Assembly: GCA_021372295.1 (NCBI GenBank)
Contig: JAJFUS010000039.1
Span: 1-64,000 of the forward strand
Source of the DNA: a bacterium
GTDB lineage: Bacteria; Armatimonadota; UBA5829
Length of the DNA stretch: 64,000 bases
Reading direction: 5' to 3'
The position numbers and the translations under genes were made by a program. A model generated the notes under the pieces. That model searched no databases, had not been told where the DNA came from, and saw nothing but the letters and a program-made list of their open reading frames with translations. Positions 45,579-53,009 of the stretch are shown piece by piece (position 1 is the first letter of the stretch; each line of letters opens with the position of its first letter).

Positions 45579-46001
45579 ATGAATAAATATCGCGCACTAG
45601 GAATTGTCGCAATAATCGGCATCGGGTGTATTGCTTACTGGTTGACCTCCAGCGCTCATAAGCCACAATCGGAAGGCGACAAAGCGAACGCCCAGATGTC
45701 CACGGCAGTGAAATTCGCTGGTGACTTTGTCAACAACCGGTACGCGGCAGTTGTCCCCTACTTAGACGATACCGTAAAAGCGCAACTGACGGAGCCGCAG
45801 CTTGCGACGATTATGTCGGCGATTCAATCAAAATTAGGCTCTCCTGTATCGTCCGGCGCTCCTGTGTTAAAAAAGATACCAGGCTACAATATTGTGTACG
45901 TTCCATATAAATTCCAACGAGGCTCACAAGATGTCAAAGTCGTATTTGATGTTTGGGGAAAAGTCGCGGGTGTAGGTTTCGTTGAGAAGGCTGGTTTATA
46001 G
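45579..46001 (+). CDS. membrane-anchored DUF3887-like protein
   Basis: A 140-residue protein with an N-terminal membrane segment (A-L-G-I-V-A-I-I-G-I-G-C-I-A-Y-W-L) at residues 6-22, then one DUF3887-type domain. That domain has an alpha helix F-A-G-D-F-V-N-N-R-Y-A-A-V-V-P-Y-L, then L-T-E-P-Q-L, and a beta sheet ending in V-K-V-V-F-D-V-W-G-K-V-A-G-V-G-F. DUF3887 is a cystatin/NTF2-like small fold often fused to exported hydrolases; its role is unknown. The domain recurs at 47134 and 61065 and in a decayed copy at 46481. The ribosome-binding site is weak (GGGAAAG). Confidence 0.65.
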   Translation: MNKYRALGIVAIIGIGCIAYWLTSSAHKPQSEGDKANAQMSTAVKFAGDFVNNRYAAVVPYLDDTVKAQLTEPQLATIMSAIQSKLGSPVSSGAPVLKKIPGYNIVYVPYKFQRGSQDVKVVFDVWGKVAGVGFVEKAGL

Positions 46002-46076
46002 CATTTGCATCGATGGAAATTACGTAAGTATCAGATCTCGGTATTGTTGGCGTGTAATTAAGGAAAGGAACTTTAT

Positions 46077-46421
46077 ATGCGCATAATTAATCCGATAAGT
46101 GAAACACTGTATTTTGTGGGAGCAAGTCTGCTCTTTATTTTGTTAGCACTGCCGCTTTTAATGAATCGTATTAAACCAAATGCCTTTTATGGACTCAAAC
46201 TTGCGAAAGTACAATCCGATGAACGCATCTGGTATCTTGCTAATTCATTTGCCGCCAAAGGGATCATTCTGACGGGAATTGTCACCATTGTATTGGCCGT
46301 GGCACTTCGCCTTATGAATGTGGCACCGGAAATGTACAAATTGATATGCACCGTTGCACTTCTGGGTGGCCTTATGCTGACCGTCATCGTGTCCTTAGTC
46401 TATGTGGATCGAATCTCGTAA
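46077..46421 (+). CDS. SdpI-like membrane protein (immunity type)
   Basis: A 114-residue protein with three membrane segments (about 12-30, 58-80 and 88-110). Between the first two lies R-I-K-P-N-A-F-Y-G-L-K-L-A-K-V, then D-E-R-I-W-Y-L-A-N, the conserved cytoplasmic loop of the SdpI family. In Bacillus subtilis SdpI gives immunity to the SDP cannibalism peptide and also relays a signal to an ArsR-type repressor; the family is wider than that role. In an island that seems to make a modified peptide, a self-protection role is attractive but unproven. AAAGGAAC lies upstream of the ATG. Confidence 0.7.
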   Translation: MRIINPISETLYFVGASLLFILLALPLLMNRIKPNAFYGLKLAKVQSDERIWYLANSFAAKGIILTGIVTIVLAVALRLMNVAPEMYKLICTVALLGGLMLTVIVSLVYVDRIS

Positions 46422-46480
46422 CTTCGGTCTGTTGCATTGAACTACCAGATGTGTCTGATACGATGGAATGATGTTCATAC

Positions 46481-46690
46481 TCTGATTCGTGTGACGGGGT
46501 TTGACGCGGCATGATACCAATGCAAAAGATGCAATCATTCCCCGTATCATATTGTGATGGCGCGCATTATGCAAGAATGCGGCGAAAAATCCTTTTTACC
46601 GTGCCATGAGCGTAGTGCTATGATCGCCTGGGTGATAACCCTGGACAAATCCGTAGTGAGTCGGATTGCGATAGCAGGTTGTACTTTTCT
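46481..46690 (+). pseudogene. decayed copy of the DUF3887 gene now at 61065
   Basis: TCTGATTCGTGTGACGGG at 46481 and the CATGATACCAAT that follows match the leader and start of the gene at 61065 (TTGATTCACGTCACGG, CATGATACCAAT). Further matches run through GCGCATTATGCAAGA and GTGCCATGAGCGTAGTG (against GCGCTATATACAAGA and GCGCCATGAGTGTAGTG). Small deletions break the frame. It is therefore an inactive paralogue, showing that this gene type has been duplicated within the island. Confidence 0.6.
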
Positions 46691-47133
46691 TTTACGCACA
46701 GCCCAAATGGATGATGCCTCAGTGTATATGCACGGCCACGTTATGGCACTCTCATCAGACCAGCGTTTTCTTCTAGCCATCCGTATTGTCATTCTATTGG
46801 CTTGATCTATATAGCCTGTTAGGGGTGGCGTTTTATGCAGAATATCTCACCTTATACTGCGAGCACTAGCCCCCTCCAATGACACTATTTCCACCGGATA
46901 TGTGGAGGTATTCACGCTTATTATCTTGATGTAGATTATCAACATGCGTTCGGCCTCCCGATTCCTGAAAATACACCCATGAATGCCTTAGTGGGACCGG
47001 CTCTCGGTGCATTAGCTTATAGACAATAGCCGGGGTGCCAACCATTCTACCAGATAACTTAGAACAAGATCTTTCTACATCTAATGCAAGTGGTTACTCA
47101 AGACTGAATAGACTCGAAAGGAAAAGAAATACC
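46691..47133 (+). other. intergenic stretch with no recognised gene
   Basis: No convincing gene was found. A 48-codon open stretch ending at 47029 (I-H-A-Y-Y-L-D-V-D-Y then G-P-A-L-G-A-L-A-Y-R-Q) reads like the tail of a broken protein, but has no start or site. The last 30 bases carry AAAGGAAAAG before the hydrolase gene. Confidence 0.4.
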
Positions 47134-48495
47134 GTGAGAAGCACAGTAACAATGAAGAGACTTTTGCTCACTTGGTTGATATTGTCGGTGATACTCTGCA
47201 CAGCATCATGTCACAAATCTAACACAGATCCAACCATCGTGACAAAATCACAGGCTGTGCTAGATTCCATCACTAAAGGCGACTTCAACTCCGCAACCGT
47301 AGATTTTGATCCTGTGATGAAGTCTCAAATGTCGAGTGACCAGTTGAGGAATGTGTGGCAAGGGATCATTCAGCAATGTGGCGTCCTTAAGCGAGAATGT
47401 GAGTCGCGCTTCACACGTGAAGCTGGCTTCGATACCGTTTTTGTTCCGTGTGAGTTTGAGAAGATCACTCTCGATATGAAGGTGGTCTTCAATAGCGACG
47501 GCAAGATCGGTGGTCTCTGGTTCGTCCCACACATTGACGCAGACAAGACGCATTACTCATCCCCTGTTTATGTGCACAAGGAACGTTTTGATGATCGGGA
47601 AGTTACGATCGGCGGTGGTAAATGGAAACTTCCTGGTACGTTGACTATCCCGAGGAGCGCCAGACCGTTTCCGGGTATTGTACTTGTTCATGGCTCCGGC
47701 CCAAACGACAGGGATGAATCACTTGGCGCAAACAAGCCTTTCCGCGATCTGGCAGAGGGCCTGTCCTCCCAGGGCATTGCTGTGCTGCGCTACGATAAGC
47801 GTACCAAGGTTTATTCCACTAGAATTCTTCAGTCCATTTACAAGCCAACCGTGAAAGACGAGGTCATCGACGACGTTCTTGCCGCAATTAAAGTGCTCCG
47901 GCGCACCAAGAAAATCGACCCACAAAGGATCTTCGTGCTGGGCCACAGTCTTGGAGGACGATTGATTCCTCGCATAGCAAAAACTGACCCAAGCGTTGCT
48001 GGAGTAATCGTTATGGCCGGAGGTACCCGTCCAATGGAGGATACTCTGCTCGACCAGGCGATCTACCTATTTTCCTTGAACGGATCACCTTCTGCGGATC
48101 AAGAAGAGCAGTTAGATGAAATTCGGAGGCAAGTTGCAAATGTGAAAAGCCCAAGTCTTTCGTCTTCCGTCCCGGCATCGTCGCTCCCGATGGGACTTCC
48201 TGCGAGTTACTGGCTGGACCTCCGCGGCTACAACCCAGCGGAGACCGCGAAATCACTTGATCAGCCAATGATGATACTTCAGGGCGGCAGAGATTATCAG
48301 GTTACAAAGGTAGAATATGACGGCTGGCTGAAGTCGCTTTCCAAACGACCGAGCGTGACGTTCAAATTCTATCCAAACCTGAACCATTTATTCATGGCTG
48401 GAAGAGGCATGAGCACTCCTGGAGAATACAACACGCGCGGTCCGATTCCTCAAGCTGTGATAGACGATCTAGTCGCTTGGATCAGTGCTCACTGA
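47134..48495 (+). CDS. exported alpha/beta hydrolase with N-terminal DUF3887 domain
   Basis: About 453 residues. The N-terminal L-L-L-T-W-L-I-L-S-V-I-L-C-T-A-S-C looks like a lipoprotein or signal peptide. Residues about 40-130 are a DUF3887 domain. The rest is a serine alpha/beta hydrolase: I-V-L-V-H-G-S-G-P-N-D-R-D (oxyanion side), nucleophile elbow G-H-S-L-G-G, and late D and H in G-G-R-D-Y-Q and N-L-N-H-L-F. This pairing is known for exported esterase/peptidase-like enzymes. GTG 47134 has AAAGGA upstream; ATG 47152 is an alternative. In context it could trim, de-esterify or inactivate a peptide, which is inference. Confidence 0.8.
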   Translation: MRSTVTMKRLLLTWLILSVILCTASCHKSNTDPTIVTKSQAVLDSITKGDFNSATVDFDPVMKSQMSSDQLRNVWQGIIQQCGVLKRECESRFTREAGFDTVFVPCEFEKITLDMKVVFNSDGKIGGLWFVPHIDADKTHYSSPVYVHKERFDDREVTIGGGKWKLPGTLTIPRSARPFPGIVLVHGSGPNDRDESLGANKPFRDLAEGLSSQGIAVLRYDKRTKVYSTRILQSIYKPTVKDEVIDDVLAAIKVLRRTKKIDPQRIFVLGHSLGGRLIPRIAKTDPSVAGVIVMAGGTRPMEDTLLDQAIYLFSLNGSPSADQEEQLDEIRRQVANVKSPSLSSSVPASSLPMGLPASYWLDLRGYNPAETAKSLDQPMMILQGGRDYQVTKVEYDGWLKSLSKRPSVTFKFYPNLNHLFMAGRGMSTPGEYNTRGPIPQAVIDDLVAWISAH

Positions 48496-48545
48496 AAGAC
48501 TGCATTTTTTAGGCTCACAGCATTCAGCACATACTGCAGCAGTGT

Positions 48546-49772
48546 TCAAGACTGTGATAGCGGTGATGTCGACCGTCTTGATTTGCACGACGCGGGTCGC
48601 AGAGTTGCAATGATATAGGTCAGTTCCGCATAGCCAAATGCCGACGCGAACAAGAGCGGGAACAAGAAACGCTCTCCGTCGTAGAAGTAGAGCATCCAGA
48701 GTGGCGAAATCATGACTAGTGGTAAGGCTAACCGGGCTAATGGCTGGCGTTTCCATAAGCCATAAGGAACGACCAGAACACCAAGCAAATATGGCCAATA
48801 ATGCGCGATCTCTGAGCGCATTATTGCAAGATTCTTTTCGACACGGTTGAACTTTGACATGTAGATTACAGCATCATGCCAGCGCGAGTCTTTTTGGAAT
48901 GCCCGCCTGCCCTCACGAGATAGTGGCGAAGGGAAGTGACCACCTTTCCAACCGAAGGCAAGGCAACAGTCTCGTATAGCATTGAAACCGGCTAACTTAT
49001 ACGGCGCTATTGACTCATTAATGACTTGTTTATCGGTCAGGCACCAGTACCCGACGTTGGCACGGCAGAAGATGGCATAGGGCAAACAGGTAGCGACCAT
49101 GATGGCAAGCATAATAATCTTGGCGCGAGTGGTTTTTAGAAGCAACCCGTGTATGAAGCCGATCAGGAGCGCTTCGGGACGACAAAGGGCTGCCAATCCC
49201 ATAGCCAGCCCTTTAGGTGCGGGTGAGTCCAAGGCGAATGCAAGCAGAATCAGACCATAGCAGGCGGTATCAGATCCGGGCGCTATCAGATATTTGCCGA
49301 GGTTGTACCCATGCGTCGCAAGACCAATCGGAACGGCGAATGCAACACACAGCACAGCAAGATAAGCGCCTGTTTCACCTGCGTATCTGGCGCACAGAAC
49401 ATATAATGCGACTAAACCGACGACAAGCATGACAATGCTTACAATCACCGCATTTTCCAGGCAGGTTTCGCCGGGACATAGCGCAACCAAGAGTGGGTAT
49501 CCGGGAGGAAAAACAGTACTCCAGGAATGCCTAAGTTCATAGTGGAAAGACATGTTTTTCGCTATTGAGCGATAATAATGTTGGTAACCGTCGGGAACGG
49601 GCGGGTAGCCAAAATTTCCTTGGCGAAAGCTTTGTGCCAGGCCTATATAGGCGTCCGTATCGCCGCGAGGCAGTTGGTATAGAATATTGTCCATTATAGA
49701 TAGTTGGTAAGCACTGGCGAGGACGATCAGAGTGAGTATTAGTGCAAAGGCGAATGCGAATCTAGTCTTCAT
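48546..49772 (-). CDS. GT-C-type membrane glycosyltransferase-like protein
   Basis: A 408-residue protein with about ten membrane segments. After the first segment a loop carries L-P-R-G-D-T-D-A-Y-I-G-L-A, with an acidic pair of the type used by GT-C (ArnT/PMT-like) transferases that take polyprenyl-linked sugars. The P-P-G-Y-P-L-L and C-R-P-E-A-L-L motifs recur in that superfamily. The start chosen is ATG 49772, behind AGAGGAAG, rather than a GTG eight codons earlier. It is convergent with the hydrolase. The acceptor is unknown. The 280 bases between it and the tat genes hold nothing recognised. Confidence 0.65.
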   Translation of the reverse strand: MKTRFAFAFALILTLIVLASAYQLSIMDNILYQLPRGDTDAYIGLAQSFRQGNFGYPPVPDGYQHYYRSIAKNMSFHYELRHSWSTVFPPGYPLLVALCPGETCLENAVIVSIVMLVVGLVALYVLCARYAGETGAYLAVLCVAFAVPIGLATHGYNLGKYLIAPGSDTACYGLILLAFALDSPAPKGLAMGLAALCRPEALLIGFIHGLLLKTTRAKIIMLAIMVATCLPYAIFCRANVGYWCLTDKQVINESIAPYKLAGFNAIRDCCLAFGWKGGHFPSPLSREGRRAFQKDSRWHDAVIYMSKFNRVEKNLAIMRSEIAHYWPYLLGVLVVPYGLWKRQPLARLALPLVMISPLWMLYFYDGERFLFPLLFASAFGYAELTYIIATLRPASCKSRRSTSPLSQS

Positions 49773-50077
49773 GGTCGGCTTCCTCTTCGTAGCCACTTTT
49801 AAAGCGACAGTTGAGCCTCATCAAAAAAACTGAGAGAACCGATGCGCGCTGTCTTCTGGCGTCGCTGCCCGTTGAGTCGTCGAAGAACGCCTATACGGCG
49901 TGAGGTATTACCACCTCCGTTCCTTGCACAACAGTCGGTATTTGTCAATACGCCCAGTTCTCAACTTGAATTTGCGGTCATACAGGTTTTTATCTCGTCA
50001 AAGCAGTAACATCTCCATCCAGATCTATGGATCGCACGCTTGGATCGCATATTTCGATCGACAGCGCAATCGAACAA

Positions 50078-50254
50078 TCATTTGCTCTCCTCATCACTCT
50101 TGGGCTTTTCATCATCATCGCTGATTGTGCGTGCGGCTTTCCTGAACTCATGGATACCTTCCGCCAGCGATCTGCCAATCTCCGGCAGTCTCTTTGCTCC
50201 GAACAGGATTACTACTACCCCACCTATGATTGCTATTTCAGGAGTCCCGATCAT
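50078..50254 (-). CDS. tatA: second TatA/E-type protein (short)
   Basis: A 58-residue protein. It starts M-I-G-T-P-E-I-A-I-I-G-G-V-V-V-I-L-F-G-A-K-R-L-P-E-I-G, the TatA/E membrane helix, hinge glycine and F-G-x-K-x-L-P motif. An amphipathic helix follows (R-S-L-A-E-G-I-H-E-F-R-K-A), then an acidic tail. Its ATG lies inside the end of the preceding tatA gene, with a 17-base overlap in another frame and AAAGGAGATGA in front, so the two are coupled. Two different TatA-type subunits beside one TatC is a TatA+TatE- or TatA+TatB-like set. Confidence 0.88.
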   Translation of the reverse strand: MIGTPEIAIIGGVVVILFGAKRLPEIGRSLAEGIHEFRKAARTISDDDEKPKSDEESK

Positions 50255-50447
50255 TCTTAATCATCTCCTTTCTACTATCCAATTTCTCGCCGATTTCCAG
50301 AGAATTAGGAATGTCGATAGATACTTTGCGCAATTCTCGAAGACATTGACCAATCGACTTGCCGATCTCAGGCAGCTTCTTGGGGCCAAAGATCAGCAGC
50401 GCCAACGCCAATATGATAATTACTTCCGGCATACCTATGTTGAACAT
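50238..50447 (-). CDS. tatA: TatA/E-type protein
   Basis: A 69-residue protein with M-P-E-V-I-I-I-L-A-L-A-L-L-I-F-G-P-K-K-L-P-E-I-G-K-S-I-G, a clear TatA/B membrane helix and hinge, followed by an amphipathic helix and a charged tail. It follows tatC by 15 bases. TatA forms the pore-like part of the twin-arginine translocase that exports folded proteins carrying S-R-R-x-F-L-type signals. One such signal is on the protein encoded 1.2 kb away on the other strand. Confidence 0.93.
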   Translation of the reverse strand: MFNIGMPEVIIILALALLIFGPKKLPEIGKSIGQCLRELRKVSIDIPNSLEIGEKLDSRKEMIKNDRDS

Positions 50448-50462
50448 ACATAACCTCGACTA

Positions 50463-51221
50463 TCATTTTTTCTTCTTCAGCTTATTCTTCTTCGTTTTCT
50501 CGGTGATCTGCACCAGGAGGATGCCTAGAAAATAAAGGATGGCCACAGGAACAGCAGCGACGGTCATTGTGAGTGCGTCATTGGATGGAGTTGCTAATGC
50601 CGCAACAATCGCAATTATCACGACTGCTGTTCGCCAATTGTCTTTCAGCATCCTCGAACTAACAATTCCGACAGATGACAAAACCATTAACATTATCGGA
50701 AGTTGAAAAAGGATACCGAATACCAAGAGCATCTTGCCCAAAAACACGATACTCGTCTGCACATTGGGCCTAAGCTCGGCATTTGTCGGAATATAGTTGG
50801 CAAACCACTGAAATGCCATCGGCATGATCAGATAGCATAGCGTAACACCTCCCACGAACAACAAGGCCGAAAGCGGAGCCACCCATTTTATTGGACGCTT
50901 TTCCTTCGATGTAAGTCCAGGGGACACAAACCCCCAAACTTCCAATATTATCAGTGGGCATGCTACAACAACGCCCGAGACTATGCATACCTGCATTTGT
51001 AACATGAACGGCTCTACAAAACTGGTAAGCAAAAATTTGGAATTGTTGTTCTTGATTACCGGCAACATCGGACGAGTGAGCAACCGGAAAATATCATCGT
51101 AAAGGAACCAAGCTAAAGTTGCACCGGCAACCAGATATATGGCTGATCGAATCAACCTTGTCCGAAGCTCTCCCAAATGCTCAGTGAACTCAGTGCATTT
51201 TTTATCGTTTTTTGCTTTCAC
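50463..51221 (-). CDS. tatC: Sec-independent (twin-arginine) translocase subunit TatC
   Basis: A 252-residue protein with six membrane segments. The N-terminal E-H-L-G-E-L-R-T-R-L-I-R-S and the first periplasmic loop with F-V-E-P-F-M-L-Q are TatC hallmarks; TatC is the receptor for RR signal peptides. The lysine-rich tail (K-T-K-K-N-K-L-K-K-K-K) is unusual. The start is GTG 51219-51221 with a weak site. It heads a minus-strand operon with two tatA genes and diverges from the Tat-substrate gene, each with its own promoter. Whether it is the cell's only Tat system cannot be told from this window. Confidence 0.95.
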   Translation of the reverse strand: MKAKNDKKCTEFTEHLGELRTRLIRSAIYLVAGATLAWFLYDDIFRLLTRPMLPVIKNNNSKFLLTSFVEPFMLQMQVCIVSGVVVACPLIILEVWGFVSPGLTSKEKRPIKWVAPLSALLFVGGVTLCYLIMPMAFQWFANYIPTNAELRPNVQTSIVFLGKMLLVFGILFQLPIMLMVLSSVGIVSSRMLKDNWRTAVVIIAIVAALATPSNDALTMTVAAVPVAILYFLGILLVQITEKTKKNKLKKKK

Positions 51222-51405
51222 AAATCACTCGCTTTTGGTTGGACTACATTGGTTTTGCTGGAATCTTGAGACGTGACATATCCAAGAGCACTACAAGAGA
51301 GAGCCGTTGCATATACCACTAAACACCAACATCGAATGGTCTCCGCAGAGCAAATCTGACTTCACTCCAGCCATTAAGCCGTCGCCCTTAAGGTTCTTAA
51401 TGGGG

Positions 51406-51434
51406 ATAATACACGAATATATAACATTCGTCAA
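51406..51434 (-). promoter_or_regulatory. promoter of the tatC-tatA-tatA operon
   Basis: TTGACG (51429-51434), a 17-base spacer and TATTAT (51406-51411) on the minus strand. The start point near 51399 gives a leader of about 178 bases in which I see no clear regulatory fold. Confidence 0.65.
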
Positions 51435-51547
51435 GTACCAAAAATCGATATCAACCACAAATTTACCTCAAACAATCAAATATGGGTAATCTTGGTATTT
51501 CAACTTTGTCAGTGTTTTCATAAGCAAAATTTATTGTTACATGTCTA

Positions 51548-51576
51548 TTGACATATAGTTAAATACTGGATAGAAT
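51548..51576 (+). promoter_or_regulatory. promoter of the Tat-substrate/precursor/maturase operon
   Basis: A perfect TTGACA (51548-51553), a 17-base spacer and TAGAAT (51571-51576). The start point near 51583 gives a leader of about 62 bases ending in AGGAGGTG. No other good promoter was seen until 59 kb, so the genes from 51648 to about 60950 are probably one transcript. Confidence 0.75.
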
Positions 51577-51647
51577 GGATTTAAGCAACCAACCTTGTTG
51601 TTATATGGTTGGGGCAATTCACAATCTTAGGTTCAGGAGGTGTAATG

Positions 51648-52295
51648 ATGGCAAAACGCAAGACTTCTGCAACAGACCCAGTTACGCCCGATGTAGGCAC
51701 TGGTTTGTCTCGTCGCGATTTCCTTGCTGCTGCGGTGTCAACTGCAACCGCAGCCGTGGTTGGTGTAATTGCGGCAGGAGTTCCGCGTAGTGTGGATGAT
51801 CAGTTCGACAATGTTCTTCGTGTTTTTGATCGTCCAGGATCACTAGACAAGGCGTCTGAGATCATCCATGGGAATGTATCCATTCGCCCAGTATCCTCGT
51901 TATCTCTGGGTTCTGTTTCACCCAACGACCAATTGTTGATAAGCATGACACTCAAAGGTAGCAACGGGGAACCTATTCCTGGCGTGCGTTTGACCGGCTA
52001 TTTTGGAGACGCTGTTACCGATAAGAATGGTCAAGCTAAGCTGACCGGACTTATGAGGGATTTGGTTTCCGTGTCAAATCTGGACGGAAGTGACACAGAA
52101 TACTTGCCGGAAGATCGCAATTGGAATATGTATTTCAATACGAGGAATCAGTCGAATTCGATCCGAATCGACTCTGGCTTTGTGGCAAAGGCATTGAGTA
52201 ATGACGAGCATCGGCCCACAACCATATGTACTTCGGGCCGCTCAAGACAAGGAAACTCTTTCATGCCTGTAGTGGCATGTCTGATTGTTTCCTAA
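51648..52295 (+). CDS. Tat-signal secreted protein with Ig-like domain
   Basis: A 215-residue protein. Residues 20-45 are a twin-arginine signal, L-S-R-R-D-F-L-A-A-A-V-S followed by an alanine/valine-rich stretch. The mature part has an Ig-like or carboxypeptidase-regulatory-like sandwich (S-N-G-E-P-I-P-G-V-R-L-T-G-Y, then T-D-K-N-G-Q-A-K-L-T-G-L). The C-terminus holds one cysteine near each of two strands (T-I-C-T-S-G-R and V-V-A-C-L-I-V-S). AGGAGGTG precedes two ATGs at 51645 and 51648. It is the first gene of the radical-SAM operon and diverges from the tat genes. It could be the exported carrier, partner or target of the modification system; no family was recognised. Confidence 0.75.
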   Translation: MAKRKTSATDPVTPDVGTGLSRRDFLAAAVSTATAAVVGVIAAGVPRSVDDQFDNVLRVFDRPGSLDKASEIIHGNVSIRPVSSLSLGSVSPNDQLLISMTLKGSNGEPIPGVRLTGYFGDAVTDKNGQAKLTGLMRDLVSVSNLDGSDTEYLPEDRNWNMYFNTRNQSNSIRIDSGFVAKALSNDEHRPTTICTSGRSRQGNSFMPVVACLIVS

Positions 52296-52316
52296 TCATA
52301 AAATCGGAGGTTTCAT

Positions 52317-53009
52317 ATGACCACGTTCAATAACATGAATATGGAGTTCTGGAAAAGGCTGAAATCGCTTCGGACAGCTTTGTTGTCTGACCCAGCCCTG
52401 GAGGCCCGTTTTCGTGACAATCCCGTTTCTGTTCTCAAAGAATCGGGGCTTGATATACCGATGCAATTAAAAGCAGGCGACTCCCCGGTATCTCTTGTCA
52501 CTTTGGTTGAAAAGATGCGGCCGGAAGAACAGAAGGCCACTATTGACGCGGTATTTGACACAGTATTGCCTAAAGACGTGCATCCTCAGGCACCGGTACC
52601 AATCGTGGTTGCAAACGCGAATGGAGTTGCAAACGCGAATGCGGATGCGAATGCGGATGCTGGCGCAAATGCCAACGCAAACACCAATACCAATGCGAAT
52701 GGCGAGGTAACTGGAGACGGATTTGCAGGGATGGATCAAAGATTTATCACAACCATCACTCTGCCGGACGACTTCGACACTACCGAGATCGCTGAACGTT
52801 TTCGCGCCATTCAACTAAATTCAGACCGCCAAAAGGCTCTCCTGAAAAAAGCGTTCTCTGATCCGTCGAGCTTAGTATCGTCTCAGGAAATCGATGGCAC
52901 TGAAAAGGTGTGTGTTGTCGAATACGAATTCCGAGGAGTAAAGTTCCGCGCAGAAGCCATTTTGCGTGGTCAGGAAATCAAAGTGATGAAATGCAGAATC
53001 AGTGAGTGA
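52317..53009 (+). CDS. candidate RiPP precursor: nitrile-hydratase-like leader, Asn-Ala tract, C-terminal domain
   Basis: A 230-residue protein in three parts. Residues 9-90 resemble the nitrile-hydratase leader peptide (NHLP) of proteusin-type precursors: helix F-W-K-R-L-K-S-L-R-T-A-L-L-S-D-P, then N-P-V-S-V-L-K-E-S-G-L-D-I-P and a strand ending near V-L-P. Residues 98-129 are an alternating Asn-Ala tract (A-N-A-N-A-D-A-N-A-D, later N-T-N-T-N-A-N-G). Residues 135-230 are a folded-looking alpha/beta domain with two cysteines (K-V-C-V-V, K-C-R-I-S-E). GGAGG lies six bases before the ATG. It is directly followed, with an 8-base overlap, by a radical-SAM maturase. The core could be the tract or the C-terminus; it could also be a leader-binding helper. 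Confidence 0.5.
   Translation: MTTFNNMNMEFWKRLKSLRTALLSDPALEARFRDNPVSVLKESGLDIPMQLKAGDSPVSLVTLVEKMRPEEQKATIDAVFDTVLPKDVHPQAPVPIVVANANGVANANADANADAGANANANTNTNANGEVTGDGFAGMDQRFITTITLPDDFDTTEIAERFRAIQLNSDRQKALLKKAFSDPSSLVSSQEIDGTEKVCVVEYEFRGVKFRAEAILRGQEIKVMKCRISE
52608..52703 (+). repeat. Asn-Ala coding repeat
   Basis: This 96-base stretch is a run of GCnAAn/GCnGAn codon pairs, including two tandem GCGAATGCGGAT units. It codes for the alternating tract V-A-N-A-N-G ... N-T-N-T-N-A-N. The near-identity of codons suggests growth by slippage, so copy number may vary between relatives. Confidence 0.85.

Noticed and set aside
46554..46805. 83-residue plus-strand frame in the pseudogene area
   Set aside because: It is out of frame with the decayed DUF3887 homology and has no site or family resemblance.
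46883..47029. 48-codon open stretch ending G-P-A-L-G-A-L-A-Y-R-Q
   Set aside because: It reads like real protein but has no start codon with a site, stops closely upstream, and matches no family I know. Left as a possible broken gene tail.
52608..52703. The Asn-Ala coding repeat as a CRISPR-like or regulatory DNA repeat
   Set aside because: Units are 6-12 bases, in frame, without spacers, and lie inside a well-supported coding region.
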